A stretch of 64,000 nt of DNA from Rotaria macrura (lineage: Eukaryota > Rotifera > Eurotatoria > Philodinida > Philodinidae): the NCBI GenBank assembly GCA_900239685.1, contig OENT01000420.1, positions 55,352 to 119,351 of the forward strand. Direction: 5' to 3'. Positions 35,429 to 48,250 of the stretch are shown piece after piece. The stretch's first letter is position 1, and each line of letters begins with the position of its first letter. The position numbers were made by a program, and so were the translations under genes. The notes beneath the pieces were generated by a model. That model searched no databases. It worked only from the letters and a program-made list of their open reading frames with translations, and was not told the DNA's origin.

Positions 35429-37031
35429 TGGTTTTCGTTCAGTGCATGAAATAAATGTTCATCGAAATATGAGTGATACGAAGCTTTGACCATAATAGAA
35501 TAGGAATTTCCTAGTATCTACAATAAACTAGTACAGTTTATTTTATCACATAACGTCTTGCTACTGTTAACGATTCTTAACTAAACATAGAATATTGCCT
35601 CGCATAATATCGACTTCATCCAACGGTCATCTACAACTAGAAGTAAACGTTCTTTTTTTTTCTTACTGTTTTCTATAAAGAAACTATTCAAATGTTGTTA
35701 ATCAATTTAATTACTTTGCAGTGTCATCATAACTCTTTTTCTCATGTTCTACAGTAAATATAATCATGTTGAAAAGTGGATTTGATTGACATATTTTGCT
35801 TCAAAATTTGTCGATAATTTTTTTTTCGTGGCAACGATTTTAATACAATATCGTACTAATTACTTTTTCAGTGTACACGAGTATTTTTCGTGTGCTAGTT
35901 TAAAAAATTCGATAATGGTGAAACTGAATAGTTTAACATCATGTCTTTAGTAGAAAACGAGTGTAACTTATCCCATATGATGAATAATATTCTACCTGTC
36001 GTATTATTCTCGATGAATAACATGTAAATAAAACGTTTTGTACAATGTGCAATTCATGAGTGACATAGTTTGTTTTTCATCGTATTAATTTCGTTGAGAT
36101 TACCGTCTTTTGAAATAGATCGACAGTTCATAAATAGCAGTGTTTAGATACAATACAAAACATAAGTTCGAACAAGATACGTTAATCTATACGTGTTTTT
36201 TCAAAAAGTAGTGTCGCGCTATCAGATCTTAATGCATTTGTAACTAGAAGGGTATCTAAAATCGTTTCAAATAAAATTTTAACAATAAAAACAATCAGTT
36301 TATCTATGACTCGAAATTCTATAGCGCTGAATAAATTTCTAAACGAAAAGAATCCAAGTCGACTTCGATCTATTCTATTCATAACATTATTAATCATACT
36401 TTGAACCCCGAGTACGATAATTGATACTTTTTTACTTGAAAATCATAAATACAAGTTACATTTATTTAGTATGCAAAAGTTTACTTCTGTAATTGTATTG
36501 AGTAAGAATTGCAAGAGGGAAACGGCAGACTTGAAGTTGAAAAATACGCTAAAATAGACCATTTGAAGTAGCTGAAAGTAGTTCAAAATAAGTTCAAATC
36601 CAAAACTCCACCGTTTCCTCCTTGACATATTCACAGATGTACTGATATTCGATACACAAATAATTCAATTATGTCTATTGAGTAGTGTTGTAAATAGTTG
36701 AGTAAAAAATATTTGTATTTATACTTACTATATTTTTATTTGTCTTGCATCTACTATTATTAGAGTGTGAAGCACAACATTTATATAATACTTCGTGAGA
36801 TAACTTTCTTGTTTTACTTTACCTTCTTCGTACGTATAAAACCTTGGAATGACCTATCGAAGATTGTCACCACATTTAACGAGCTTTACTCATCCAGATT
36901 CAAACATGATTTGAAATCAAAGCATGTCTCCACGCATACTAAGGTCAAATAAAAAGCATACTGGCTTGAATGCGTTTTTTACTACTTAACAGATCCAGAT
37001 GAAATAGTGTTTTTTTTACTCTCGTCTATCT
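35429..37031. other. Upstream flank of DUF5672 gene 1
   Basis: AT-rich and gene-poor. A minus-strand frame at 36182-36397 contains IEFRVIDKLIVFIVKI, weakly like IEFRVVDHIVSIVHNV of the DUF5672 proteins, but the similarity stops there. It may be a relic or chance. Nothing else was recognised. Confidence 0.4.
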
Positions 37032-37107
37032 CATGTAGCCGGTGGTTGCATTATAATGGCGAATAATGGCATTAATTAGATATGATAAGGCAACCACCGA
37101 CTACATG
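37032..37107. repeat. 76-nt inverted repeat with 18-base arms
   Basis: The left arm CATGTAGCCGGTGGTTGC (37032-37049) and the complement of the right arm (37090-37107) match at 17 of 18 positions, enclosing a 40-nt AT-rich loop. The arms are more GC-rich than the surroundings. It could be a minimal foldback element or a structured RNA. Confidence 0.85.
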
Positions 37108-37861
37108 GGTAAAAGCCTTCTACCTTTTGGTTACATCTATACAAAATTAGGGAAATTTAAAAAATATCTTTGTGAAGGTGCTCCAGTGTAGAAGCATTTG
37201 ATGATCTAGTTTCAAAAATAATATCAATGCATTTGTATGGACTGTATCAGGACAAAATTTGTATCGGAGAAAATATCAGGCTATACGTTGAATATAACAA
37301 TGCAAAAACTATATTTGGACACGTTTGTATCTAAAAATCAACTTGAAATGTAGGGTTAGGTGAATGTACTCACCTCTGAGTATAGCAGATGTTCTAGTTC
37401 AAATAGTTAAATTTATTGATATTATTCTAGGCGTATCGAATAATGCTGTTTTCCTAAAAGGTAATTTAGCGTAGTTTTGAAAAGTCGTTCTGATATTATT
37501 TGAATTCCAATATCATCCTAATCTGAACCATGTAAGTACAAATGATGACGATAGAAAAAGAATGCAACTATTGCAGGAATCTTATCAGATGAGAAAATTT
37601 TTTAAACTTTACTAAATGATTATTTTTCTATTCTACACATTCCTTATCAATCGTATATCAAAAATCAGAAAATTAACTGAAATGTTCGACAGTGTACAAA
37701 ATTATTGCTTGACAAGTAAAAACTTGGACCTTTGTCCTTTTGATTTCTAATCGAGTGCCGATAAGTTGCTTTAAGAAAATAATTTGAAAAACAAAATAAG
37801 CAATCTTATGCGTTAGAATGATGATGGTCTAGAAAGATAAAACACTTAAGTTGACATCATT
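37108..37861. other. Spacer, nothing recognised
   Basis: AT-rich sequence between the hairpin and the first hAT-like element, without a recognisable gene or repeat. Confidence 0.5.
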
Positions 37862-37869
37862 CTATGATG

Positions 37870-40796
37870 TACGACTGTCACTTTATATTTATTGATCCTT
37901 GTATTAAAGAGGAAATATAAATAAAATCTTGATATTTAAAAACTAAAGATAAATATGATCTTTATATTTATAAAATAAAGATAAAGAAATTCTTTATTTT
38001 TGAAAAATAAAGAAAATATAAAGATAGATGTATGAATTTTTCTATTCGCGAGAGAGAAACAAATTCTGGCTATCGTAACAGGATACGTTTACTAGAGGAC
38101 GCATATTCATTACATATATTTCGTTGATCCTACAATCGAATCCACAGAATAAGAATGTTAAAAAACTAAAAATACACTCATTAGTCGATTTTGTTACCTA
38201 CTTTTCTTGAAAATAAGATATCTTCATCGTGTAACTGAATTCTGGATTAATGACAACGCTTAAGTAAATTCATACTAACTATTCTGTTTGTTCAATTGTT
38301 ATTTTTCTAAGACTCTTACCAACATTCATTTGAGATCTTGATCGGAAAGAGTATTTTATTCTCTTGATACAGTTTGGATCAAGGTTCGTACGACGGCCTA
38401 TGGTTCTTTTCTGTAGCTTAATAATCTTTTCCTGACAGGGACAACAAAATCTACAATTTCAACATTTAACTTAATGACATTTTCAACTTTATCGCAGGGA
38501 AATATTAAGTATAGCTGATGAACTTTTTAATTCTTGTCATTCTTTTCTCCTTGATTGATATCTTGTAAACAAGAAATTACGATTATTTTCAACATAGTGC
38601 TTAATAATACAACAAGACGACTCATCGGAATAAAATAAGCATATATATGTATATATAATTCGTATCTTTTCTTCACAATCAGACATCATCTATTTTATGT
38701 ATATTTAAAAAATAAAAGTTATCGTATGACTGCACTTTTGCTAGATTAGTATGAGCTACTAATGTATTCCTAGGAATACTGTTCTTCATAAACAAATTAA
38801 ATATACTTACTATTATATTAGTATGAAGCGATTGGAAAGGTTTCCTTTAACATAACCATGGATATGATGGCATATCTAGCAACAGGTCAGTGAGCAATAG
38901 ACTTTGGCCAAATCCATCAGTACCCAGCACAGTTTTCAAATAATCAATGTTCCTGCAATCCACGATTGCTGATTATTCAAACACAGTGACCCTTTCGCAT
39001 AACTTTCCTGTACTGAAGAAATGTCTGACTGGGGAATAATCTGGAAACAGTTGACTACACCAGTATACGAGCCACCCTGTGTGTTCGATAACTCAATCTT
39101 TTTACGTAATAATACTGTTCTGACAGTCCACGCACACCTGCAAAAGCTCTTGCCCTTGAGACTCGTGCAACTTTATTGTTTTTGTTATCTTATTCACATC
39201 AATAACTATCTCTGCATAAATAATAGACTAAAATCTATTTACTAGAGCATATAACTGCATATTAGAGGCGCGTGGATATAGATAGAAGACAGGAAGGAGA
39301 ACATAAGAGAAAAATTCATTGGAACACTTAAGGAGTGTGAGCTCATAGATGCTTGTAGATGGAAAATCACAGAACAACAATTATACCTTTTTTCTATGTA
39401 TGATACACTTTACGTTTTTATGAATACTGCGTGAAGTGTTAATCAGTTATCATTCAGTGGTTATATTAAGCTTGTCTGAACAGTGCATAGCTCATTATGA
39501 TGTCAATCCTCCGATATCTTCATTTAAATCTCCTGAATCGTAAATAGTAGCAGGAAGTAGCATTAAAAGAGTATGTAGTATCTCAAGATTAATTTGGTGT
39601 TTCGAAAAAAATATCGAGAGATAATCTCTTCCATGGTGCTCTAATGTCATCACAAGTTATATCTAAGACAAGATGAGAAAAGATCTTTATTCCGCTACAC
39701 TGAAAACAAACATGGTCACATTACCGAAACTAAAAATCTTTCGTGGAACTACGAAAACTAAAAAAGTTCCGATTCGTTGCAAAAATAGGAACCCCTTTAA
39801 AGGTTTCAGACAAAAGTACGAAACGAAGCGTTTTTGATGGTTCCGAATCAATGTACGAAACTTTTGAAAGGGTTCCAAATTTTGAGACGAGTTCGAAATC
39901 TTTTTTTTCAGTGTAGAAACAGTAATCGGTATTGTGATCTGAAAAAATATTTATATTTGCTCATGGACACGTCTCGCCGATCAACATAACGATTCCAGAC
40001 ATATATCAAATTCTTCAATATTTGAATAGAAAAAGTCCAAATCGAACGATCAAATCAATTTTTCACATGAGCTGATGCAAGTAAAGAAGTGAAATTGTAT
40101 ACGATTATATGAAAGACAATTCTTTTCTTACTTTTTGTTTTGAAACTTCAGCTTTTAAAATTTACTTTGGACTTTGAAAAAACCAAGTTGGTCACATTGA
40201 AAAATTACTACTGCGAGTGCTTGACCGATACTACAAGAAAACATCGATGAGATAGTGTTTCTCGTCATCACTGTCCTAAATCTGATATCTAAGGGTTATA
40301 TGAATATAACTACCTTATTTTTGCATTCTTAAACTTATCATAACAGAGAGTTTCGATCTGATTAGCTTGAGAGATATATGAATTATTTCCCATGAAGCGA
40401 TTTTCATATAAATGTAATGTTGGTATAGAATCCAGTTTTGAAAGTTTCTGATGGCATCAAAAATGAATGTTATATACATAATCCACTCTGAAAATCGATC
40501 GAATCTGTTATACAAGAGTTTTTCCACCATTCGTCAATTAGGAATCAGTGAATTGATGAGAGAGTTATGCATTTTCTGTTGCATCGTATATTAATTTACA
40601 GCCTTTTCTTGTAAAAACGAACACTTGCATGTTAGAAACGGCTTCTACTTTGCATATCGTTTTATTATAGCCCGAATTTATTTCCTTGTCGCCAATAGAA
40701 AAATTCATATATTTATCTTTATATTTTCTTTATTTTTAAAGTATAAAAATGAAACTTATATTTAGAAAATAAAATAAAGATAAAGTAACATCCCTA
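37870..40796. mobile_element. hAT-like DNA transposon remnant 1 (non-autonomous or decayed)
   Basis: The two ends are inverted copies: the terminal 24 bases match at 19 positions (left TACGACTGTCACTTTAT, right complement TAGGGATGTTACTTTAT). Further in, a second inverted block (about 37999-38073 against 40667-40742) is highly similar. The flanks are near-identical 8-base duplications, CTATGATG (37862-37869) and CTATGATT (40797-40804). An 8-bp target duplication with short TAGGG-type ends is characteristic of the hAT superfamily. No transposase motif was recognised in the 2.9-kb interior, so it is probably non-autonomous or too decayed to recognise. A TA-flanked MITE is nested inside. Classification to superfamily is inference. 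Confidence 0.65.
39698..39913. mobile_element. 216-bp MITE with TA target duplication
   Basis: Ends CACTGAAAA and TTTTCAGTG are perfect inverted repeats, each next to a TA dinucleotide (39696-39697 and 39914-39915); including the outer C and G the inverted match is 12 bases. The interior carries repeated TACGAAA/TTCGTAC-like motifs and cannot code for a protein. TA duplication and size fit a Tc1/mariner-type MITE. It lies inside the larger hAT-like element, so it inserted later. Confidence 0.7.
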
Positions 40797-40804
40797 CTAT
40801 GATT

Positions 40805-43800
40805 TTTTTTCACTTTTTCTCATGAATCTCAACAAAATATTTCTGATCGACATTAGTATTCAGACAGCTATTCATTTTTATATCATAGAAGAGAGAACTT
40901 GTGTGCTATCATATTTTTCCTCTTTTATTTCCACCTCGATTGTTATAATCGAGTTCGATACGTCTTTTCACACCATCAAATCGCATGTTGAGTAGAATTA
41001 ATAACAACTTCCTCTTTATGTTACATCATGTCAAACATATTCTCTGTATAACTAAAATCCGATTTTGGGTCGTCTCCGTTTATTTCTTGTGTAACTATAT
41101 GAGAATTTCTAAAACCTATGTGATGCCAAAGGACTTTATGTTAGACTACTGAGATGTTTGACTAAACACACGTAGTATTCTACCTTAATTTTAATTAAAT
41201 ATTATCAAACCACGACTCTTTTACGACTATAGCAACAATCAATGTCATTTTATTTCAACTCGTCAAAAAACTCTGATTTCAAATTTGTTTCCGTAATGTA
41301 AGAACTTGTTAAATACAGTATTTAGCGTTGAATATTTTCATCATAAAACATACTATCGAGTATGTACACTATCTATGAATGTATGGCAAGTTCACGGATC
41401 TTATCATTGTGCATTGCATTGATGATAAATTGAGTACAACTTCTATAAGNAAGATCGATTTGCCATTTGACTGGTTGTGTAGGAAAACGCTTCTTTTATG
41501 TTGAAGATAGTTGAAATAAATATATAGAGGTAGAAGTTTATGAAAAGAATTATTGTTTCTTCTTTACGAGCTAATTTATTTTAATGCCTTCTCGTATTAA
41601 ATGTATTATCTGTACATTGGGTCAAATTAACTTGTTATGATGATTTCGATTTTTCTCAACTATCTTTGAAGGATTTATGCCTTTTATTTCTTGGCACATA
41701 AACTCAAACAGGCACAGGCATATAAAGAGGAACATATTAGTCAGGAAGATGACTAAGCTATCGAACTAGGCTACAACAATCGAGGTTAATATAAAAGACG
41801 AAAAAATTGATAATACAAAAGGTCTCTCTTGTATATATAAAAATTAATATCTCTCTAGATACTTAATTGATCAGAAATGTTTTGTTGAGATGCATTAGAC
41901 AAAGTGAAAACATCACAACACAATATAGAATTTATTGCTCTATCTTTCTAGATGGATCGTCATCCATGAGCAGAAAGATGGTAGATTTCGTTGGATAGCA
42001 AAAAATAACAGTTTTCAAAGTCGAATAAATCAAAATAGGCATCATCTGCTGAAATAGATTTTGTGAGAAGAAAATTCACTAATAATTACTGTAAAGTTTA
42101 TTTCTTAAATCAGCGCACGAATTTTCATGAAAATAAAATACTTATCAAGAATGGAAAAATCTTTCCCATTGTCTGTGCATTTGTTAATAATATGCATTGC
42201 TATAGTACTTGAATGGGACAGAAGAATATCAACTATGACATGCTATAAGATAAAGTTAGGTAGTATGTAATCTCAAGAGACTGATGACAATGTTTTTAAC
42301 TAAACTGACAGTTGAATCAATAGTCATTAGAGCATCAATGAAATTCGTTCACAGAAATATTGACTATTCTGTTCGCTAAAATAACTTCGCTGATATTAAC
42401 TCTAGTTGCCATTCCCAGATGATTCAATAGTAATTATAGATTCTCTTTCTTTTAATTCTCTGATTTCATGTCAATTATATTAATAAGTTCCTCTCAGACA
42501 TAACTATCTGCCATTATATAATTAATAGAGGCATATTTATTCAAATTAATAAAAGTGACTTAATTCACATTGCATGCTGTGTACCGTTCTTAGACTGAAC
42601 AAAATTCACTAGGTACGAGCTGTAAAAGGATAATCTCATAATTAGATATGATTGCTTGATGTGATCCCTATTAATGTCTATTGACTTTTCAAGTCACGAA
42701 TGAGCAGTAAAATTTATTCCTACTCAAATCAAGAACATTATTTCTGATATGTATTTAGAAGAACGATCTTTCAATCAATGTTTCTGCTAGATTTTATGTT
42801 TGTTTTAGGAGCACATTTAAACTAGCCTAATGTCCACGACGTAGTATGTTGAAGCATAATGAAAAATAAATAAATTTACGATGTATTTTCAAGAAAAAAG
42901 AAGTCATTTTCTACATGTGTTTATAAATATCAATTACTTCACTAGTGTTCCAACATTCTATTTGCCATGTTGACATATCGTGACTTGTTCATAGAACAAC
43001 ATATAACCCAATCATTAGTGTACAAATTAAAATTTACCAATCCAGTTTTTCATATGTGGTTCCGCCACTGAACTTTCAACTATACGAGGATCGCTTTCAA
43101 TGGAACAGAAATTCAATTAAAACAGATTAGGTTTGGTACGATGTTCAATATGTCATTTTCTAGTTATTAATAATCATTATATAGCTGAAATTAACTTGAA
43201 CTAATAGTCTATTATGAAAATTATCTTGTTAGCATGTATAAAAACAATATACTAAGTTTTATCCTAATTATTAAAAGATGACCGTCTCATGTTTTACCAA
43301 TGAAAAAATACAATTTTCCCATTTCAAAGAAAGAAAAACTCAACTATTTTTAAAGCCATACAAATAGGTGTGCTTGAAACCCTACGGCGATATGAAGAAC
43401 TAACTTGACATACCTATAACATAACCGAAAGTAGGCAAAATCTATGTATAGTTAATAATAGTATTCAATGTGTAAAATACTGAAAGCCACGCTGAATAAA
43501 ATTTTGTTAAGAACGCTAACGAATTTTGATCCACAAAAAAAAAGCAAGCAACTTGGAAAATTCTAGAACTTCTTACACACAAAGTAGATTGAAATAGAGA
43601 AGGATTCGTTACTTCAGCAGTTATCATGATGCTACGTAATTTATTCAGCAATAAAAATACAAATTTCGTTTTTAGTTGATCTAGTTTGTGCATACTATTT
43701 CTGTTTAGTGAACAATCGTTATTTAGACGCTTAAAACTTTTACAAACAAAATAATTTTTCAAGTACAACAATATACTGCACAATAGAATAATCTTCATTT

Positions 43801-43828
43801 TAGATGTCATAAGAAATAAATTCGATGG
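40805..43828. other. Gene-poor stretch downstream of DUF5672 gene 2
   Basis: 3 kb of AT-rich sequence with one N at 41450. A 122-codon frame at 43442-43810 (-) starts 19 bases after the stop of the DUF5672 gene and begins with a hydrophobic, signal-like stretch (KIILLCSILLYLKNYFVC), but no family is recognisable. It probably lies in the 3' UTR. Confidence 0.4.
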
Positions 43829-44659
43829 TTAAGTGCATTTTTCCGGCATAATCATCATTGATTCTGGACATGTTTCAAACAATTTTGCTCTTATTGAACA
43901 TTTTAAAGGAAATCGATGTACACCTAATGGTCTCTCATAGTAAACTGATTCCACTGCAAACGTTTTAGCTACATTCACAGGTGCAACTGATCCATTTACT
44001 TGCCGTAAATTCTGTGAATACCAGACATCTTCTGGCATTTTAGAATTATAAGGAACAAGTGCAAGCAAAGCAAGTGTCTTACTGCGACTTCGTAATGAGA
44101 ATCCACCATTGCCAACTAAATCTACTTTACTGAATTCAAACCAAGATGGATCCCATGGAGCACCAACATAATCGTATTGAAGAAAATCAGTAATCTTGTG
44201 TGGAGTATTCGAACACATGGCCGAATCAATTTGGAAGAAGAAAATCTTTTCACCCAGAACTAGTTGCCAAAATTTTGGATCGGTTAGTAATTGGTTTGTT
44301 CGATTTTTTCCATAGACACTTTCCATGAGTGTAAGAATGATTTTACCCGATTTTATTAATGGTGCCAATGTAGAATTCTCAATAAAATTTTGATTATCTT
44401 TTCCATGAAAGATTTGTATTGGCCAATCCGATGGAATATGATGATGAATATTATAAACAATAGAAACTATATGATCGACGGCACGAAATTCAACAAGTAC
44501 AGCTATATTTGGATATAGAGCATTGCTAACTGAAGTACTCACGACTGGCGTTGTTGCATTTGTAATAATGATTTGTGGACGAGTGAGATACGTATGTGAC
44601 ATAGCCACAAAAAATAAGATGAAACACGATAATATACTAAGCCAGGCAAGTGATTTCAT
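43829..44659 (-). CDS. DUF5672 type II membrane protein, paralogue 2
   Basis: Intronless, 276 aa. A very short N-terminus leads straight into an anchor (about residues 5-20, AWLSILSCFILFFVAM), which could act as a signal anchor. The DUF5672 domain (about 49-276) keeps every block seen in paralogue 1: IFHGKDNQ, NSTLAPLI, QLLTDPKFW, FQIDSAMCSN, YDYVGAPWD, GNGGFSLRSRS, PEDVWY and YYERP.GVHRFP. The blocks are aligned without large gaps, so both copies look intact. The main difference is the N-terminus, which is 44 residues shorter and unrelated. As in paralogue 1, a lumenal glycan-modifying role is inference. Both genes are on the minus strand about 8.4 kb apart, so a tandem duplication later separated by transposon insertion is the simplest history. 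Confidence 0.85.
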   Translation of the reverse strand: MKSLAWLSILSCFILFFVAMSHTYLTRPQIIITNATTPVVSTSVSNALYPNIAVLVEFRAVDHIVSIVYNIHHHIPSDWPIQIFHGKDNQNFIENSTLAPLIKSGKIILTLMESVYGKNRTNQLLTDPKFWQLVLGEKIFFFQIDSAMCSNTPHKITDFLQYDYVGAPWDPSWFEFSKVDLVGNGGFSLRSRSKTLALLALVPYNSKMPEDVWYSQNLRQVNGSVAPVNVAKTFAVESVYYERPLGVHRFPLKCSIRAKLFETCPESMMIMPEKCT

Positions 44660-45845
44660 TAGAAATATTCAAAGTTTAAAGTCTGACCGATTGAAGTTTC
44701 AAGAATTTTCGTTAATTTTTCATATCAACATGAAGGAAATCTTTTGTAGATTTTTTGTTCTTCTCTTTATAAATCTAAAAGAAAGCAATCGTTAGCATCC
44801 ATAATTATAGAGGTTCTGCATAGTGTGAAGTAATATTTTCTTACTCGACAGTTTCTACTTATTATTAAATATTAATTATGAGTAGAGGTAATTACATGTT
44901 TACTTTTATCTTTCTTTGCTTATTGTTGAATGAAGAAGAAGGAAAAAAAACTCTTAGAATATTCTAATTTCAATAGGATAGAATTGAAAGAGAAAAAAAA
45001 GTATTTTGGTTTTTATTTTCACAACGAGCATAAATCGATTACTTCACCAACAAGATTTGTCTTTATTCAAGGTAAGTGAACTCATTCTTGCGATCTATTT
45101 GAGGTTCTTAAAGATTTAGAAGTTAATTGTTTTTATTTTTGAAATACGTGCAAACAAAAAACAACACACGCTAGCATAATTATATACACATGATCAGCAT
45201 GTGAGAGAACTATTTTCCGATCTTTACTCTTCGGTATGGTTGTTGAAATATGTTTCTTTTTTGCTTTTCCTGGTAAAGCTGTAGAATATTTGTTGACATC
45301 TTAGGTTGCACTTACTAAGTAATTGATGTATTCATTTTTTCTAGTATATATGTGTTAGTCAAAAGTAGCACGGGGAATTCGTATGACTTTTTTTGAAAAG
45401 AAATAGTTCTTTTATTATTGATAATTTTAGTGTTTTATTAGAATGTCTTAAAAATTTCACAACTATTTGTGCTAATCATAGAAGTATGAATGTATTCGAT
45501 AACTCATGACATGTCTTTTTCTAAATTAGTTGCTTAATTGAACAGAACAGAAGTGTTTATTTGGCAGTTTTTCAAAAAAATGAACACGTCTTACTCTATT
45601 TTTCTTTTCTATTTATCATATTGTAAAGTTAAATAAGTTGTTAAAAATACTGATGGAATTCTCAAGACTTCAATCTGACAGATGTAAACCTCATACTTAT
45701 TCTTGTTGAGTGTTCGAACCGAATGTCTGATATGGGAAGAAAAGCTAAGAGAAAAGAGTAAATTCCTTGCTTATATATGATGTGTGATGCAAATTAATTC
45801 TATAGAACTTGATCTGAATCAATTTGTGGGATTTAACTGTCATGT
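44660..45845. other. Upstream flank of DUF5672 gene 2
   Basis: AT-rich spacer between the start of DUF5672 gene 2 and the second hAT-like element. It should contain the promoter. No TATA box in a convincing position, gene or repeat was recognised. Confidence 0.5.
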
Positions 45846-45853
45846 CTAAGCAT

Positions 45854-48242
45854 CAGGGGCGTCTATTTATATTTACTTTTCATTTACTTTACGTGTAAAT
45901 CAAATTATAAATTATTTACATTTATTTTAAATATAAATTATTTTTCTCTTGTAACTTTATGAATTAAAATAAATGATCGCATTTTTTTGTGACATTTAAG
46001 ATTACAAATGTATTCTATTTCAAACATCATATTCATGTAAAAATCACATGTTATATAGCATTTACATCCAACCGACAGTTGCTAAGAGGGATATTAGTTT
46101 CTTTTTCCATTCGTATGGAAAAAGGACCACTCAGGTGCCCTTTTTGAGATTTGCTCACTTTAATCAAAAGAAAAAGTTCTTGTATTCATGCTAAATATTT
46201 GAGAGTATGTATTTGGTTGCTCCACAATTAATGAAGAAGATTTTAAAAAATCATGTTCAGTCTTCTACAACTTATCAGCTGGTTTTAATGAATATTTGTG
46301 CTAGTGTAACAGGTATACAAATGATGATAGGAGAAAGAATGACGCGGTCATTGAAAGATATTTTATGTATCTGTTTGAGTATTGCAGTTTTCCTTCAAAT
46401 AGCGTGAGAAATATATGCTTATATCTGCCTAGTTATGATTTCTACGATTCCATCTGGAAATGAAGACTTCATTTTCATTCAACAGTAAATCTTTTAAATC
46501 TAATAAAAACAAATCAAACTTGTCTTCTGCTGTTATTTTAATTTTTATCGATAGACGGAATTTTCAAGCACGCACTTCGTAGCAGTTATTAGCAGACGAT
46601 TTTTTCAGATGTCATTTGAAAAAATAACGTTTCATGACCAAGTTGTTTATCTCTGTTTCGTTCGATCGTGAGCAATACTTCATTATCTCAAATAAGGAAG
46701 ACATTACACTTTTCCAGTACTCACACTAAGAGGTTGAATAACACTTTCCTTGCCATAGTTAGTCACGAAGAGGTGAACCTAGACAGTTCATAAAAATCAC
46801 AATCGTATCACACAAACGCTAGATTTTCCAAATAGTTACTTTTCTGAAAATTTCCTATCACAAGTTTTACGCATACTATAACGATTGATTTTATTTGAGT
46901 AAAACTAAGCTTGAGTAATTGTTCTAGGTCAAAACGATGCCATTTGAAAGTTTTAGAAAAACGCATTCACATGGAGCATGTCAAATGTCACGAGCTCTAT
47001 CGGTTGGATTGTGGTCCAGCATTCAAAATATTACTGACTTGGAGAGCGAAATGGCTAAAGAACTTTTTTTGTCGAAATCCCGTGATTTCCAAGAAAATAT
47101 CGAGGGGAGGTGTAAGTTTAATTTAACGCCACCCTCGCTAATACTAATCTTTTTTACAGTTGTACAATATTCAAAGTTTTATGAGATATATCAGTTTCGA
47201 TGTTTTACCCCCAGTAGATTTGAGATTATTCGCTTTTCAAAGGAATTCTCTACTTTCATCCAGAGAAAATGATTCCGAGTTATCGGATCCGATATGAATT
47301 CGAGTGTACTGTACGAAAACTTCGGCAATATCAAGGAAATTCTCTCGGAATGCGGGTCACGGAATAGCTGTTGATGACTTTCTAGACATAGAAGATCATA
47401 GGATCCACCATTGGATTTGAAAACTGAACACTGAGCGTAAATAAATAGGCTTTCACTGATCAAATTCGATGAGATCCCATTAGATTGGGTATTGAATTCA
47501 TTCATCTAGAAGTAGAAAATCCGATGAAATTCAAGCTTCAATAGAATTATCAAATTTTAAACTAGAGTTTTAATAAAAAATTAACCGAAACTCGCTATTT
47601 TGAAATATGCTCCTTTCGTTTGATAACCTCGAATTTTCCGCTTAAAAGTGTGTGATAACTGACAAATGTTTTTAAGCTCTATATCTTATTCAAGACGGAT
47701 TATACTTTTTCAGGCTCATGTGAGTAGCTCAAGATCTTGCTCTATTTTCTGTCCGATAATGCGAAGCATTTTTACTGACAAACGAAAGACGAAAACAGTT
47801 ATTTTCACGTCGGGAAATATGAATTGATTGCAGACAATTTTGTTGGAACTTGTTTCTCCAAAACATAGTGGTGAAACAGATCTTTAATAAACACCAGTAG
47901 ATCAGTTTATTGGATTGTGAATAGGCTCTGCCATAAAATCATGCCTGACTACTGATCCAACAGATATTCTTTTTCAGTTCAGAGCAACTGTTTATGCACT
48001 ACTCAAACGCGAGTGTTAATGCTTTTTCGAAAAACTAACTGTGGCAAGTAGCAGAATCGACGTGTCGGTTGAATGCAAATGCTATATAATATGTGATTTT
48101 TACATGAATATGATGTTTGAAATAGAATACATTTGTAATCTTAAATCTCACAAAAAAATGCGAGCATTTAATTTAATTCATAAAGTTACAAGAGAAAAAT
48201 AATTTATATTTATTTTAAACTAACAGGAAAATGACACTCCTA
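45854..48242. mobile_element. hAT-like DNA transposon remnant 2 with long inverted arms
   Basis: Flanking 8-base duplications CTAAGCAT (45846-45853) and CTAAACAT (48243-48250) differ at one position. Terminal bases are CAGGGGCGTC at the left and, complemented, TAGGAGTGTC at the right. Inside these, 149-base arms (45929-46077 and 48063-48211) are inverted copies with 143 identical positions. The roughly 2-kb interior has only short open frames (46207-46407, 46937-47272) without transposase motifs and a perfect 10-base-arm hairpin at 46101-46124. Ends and duplication length fit the hAT superfamily. The element is non-autonomous or decayed. Confidence 0.7.
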
Positions 48243-48250
48243 CTAAACAT

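Noticed and set aside
43442-43810. 122-codon frame directly downstream of DUF5672 gene 2
   Set aside because: Hydrophobic start but no family; most likely 3' UTR, kept only as a note.
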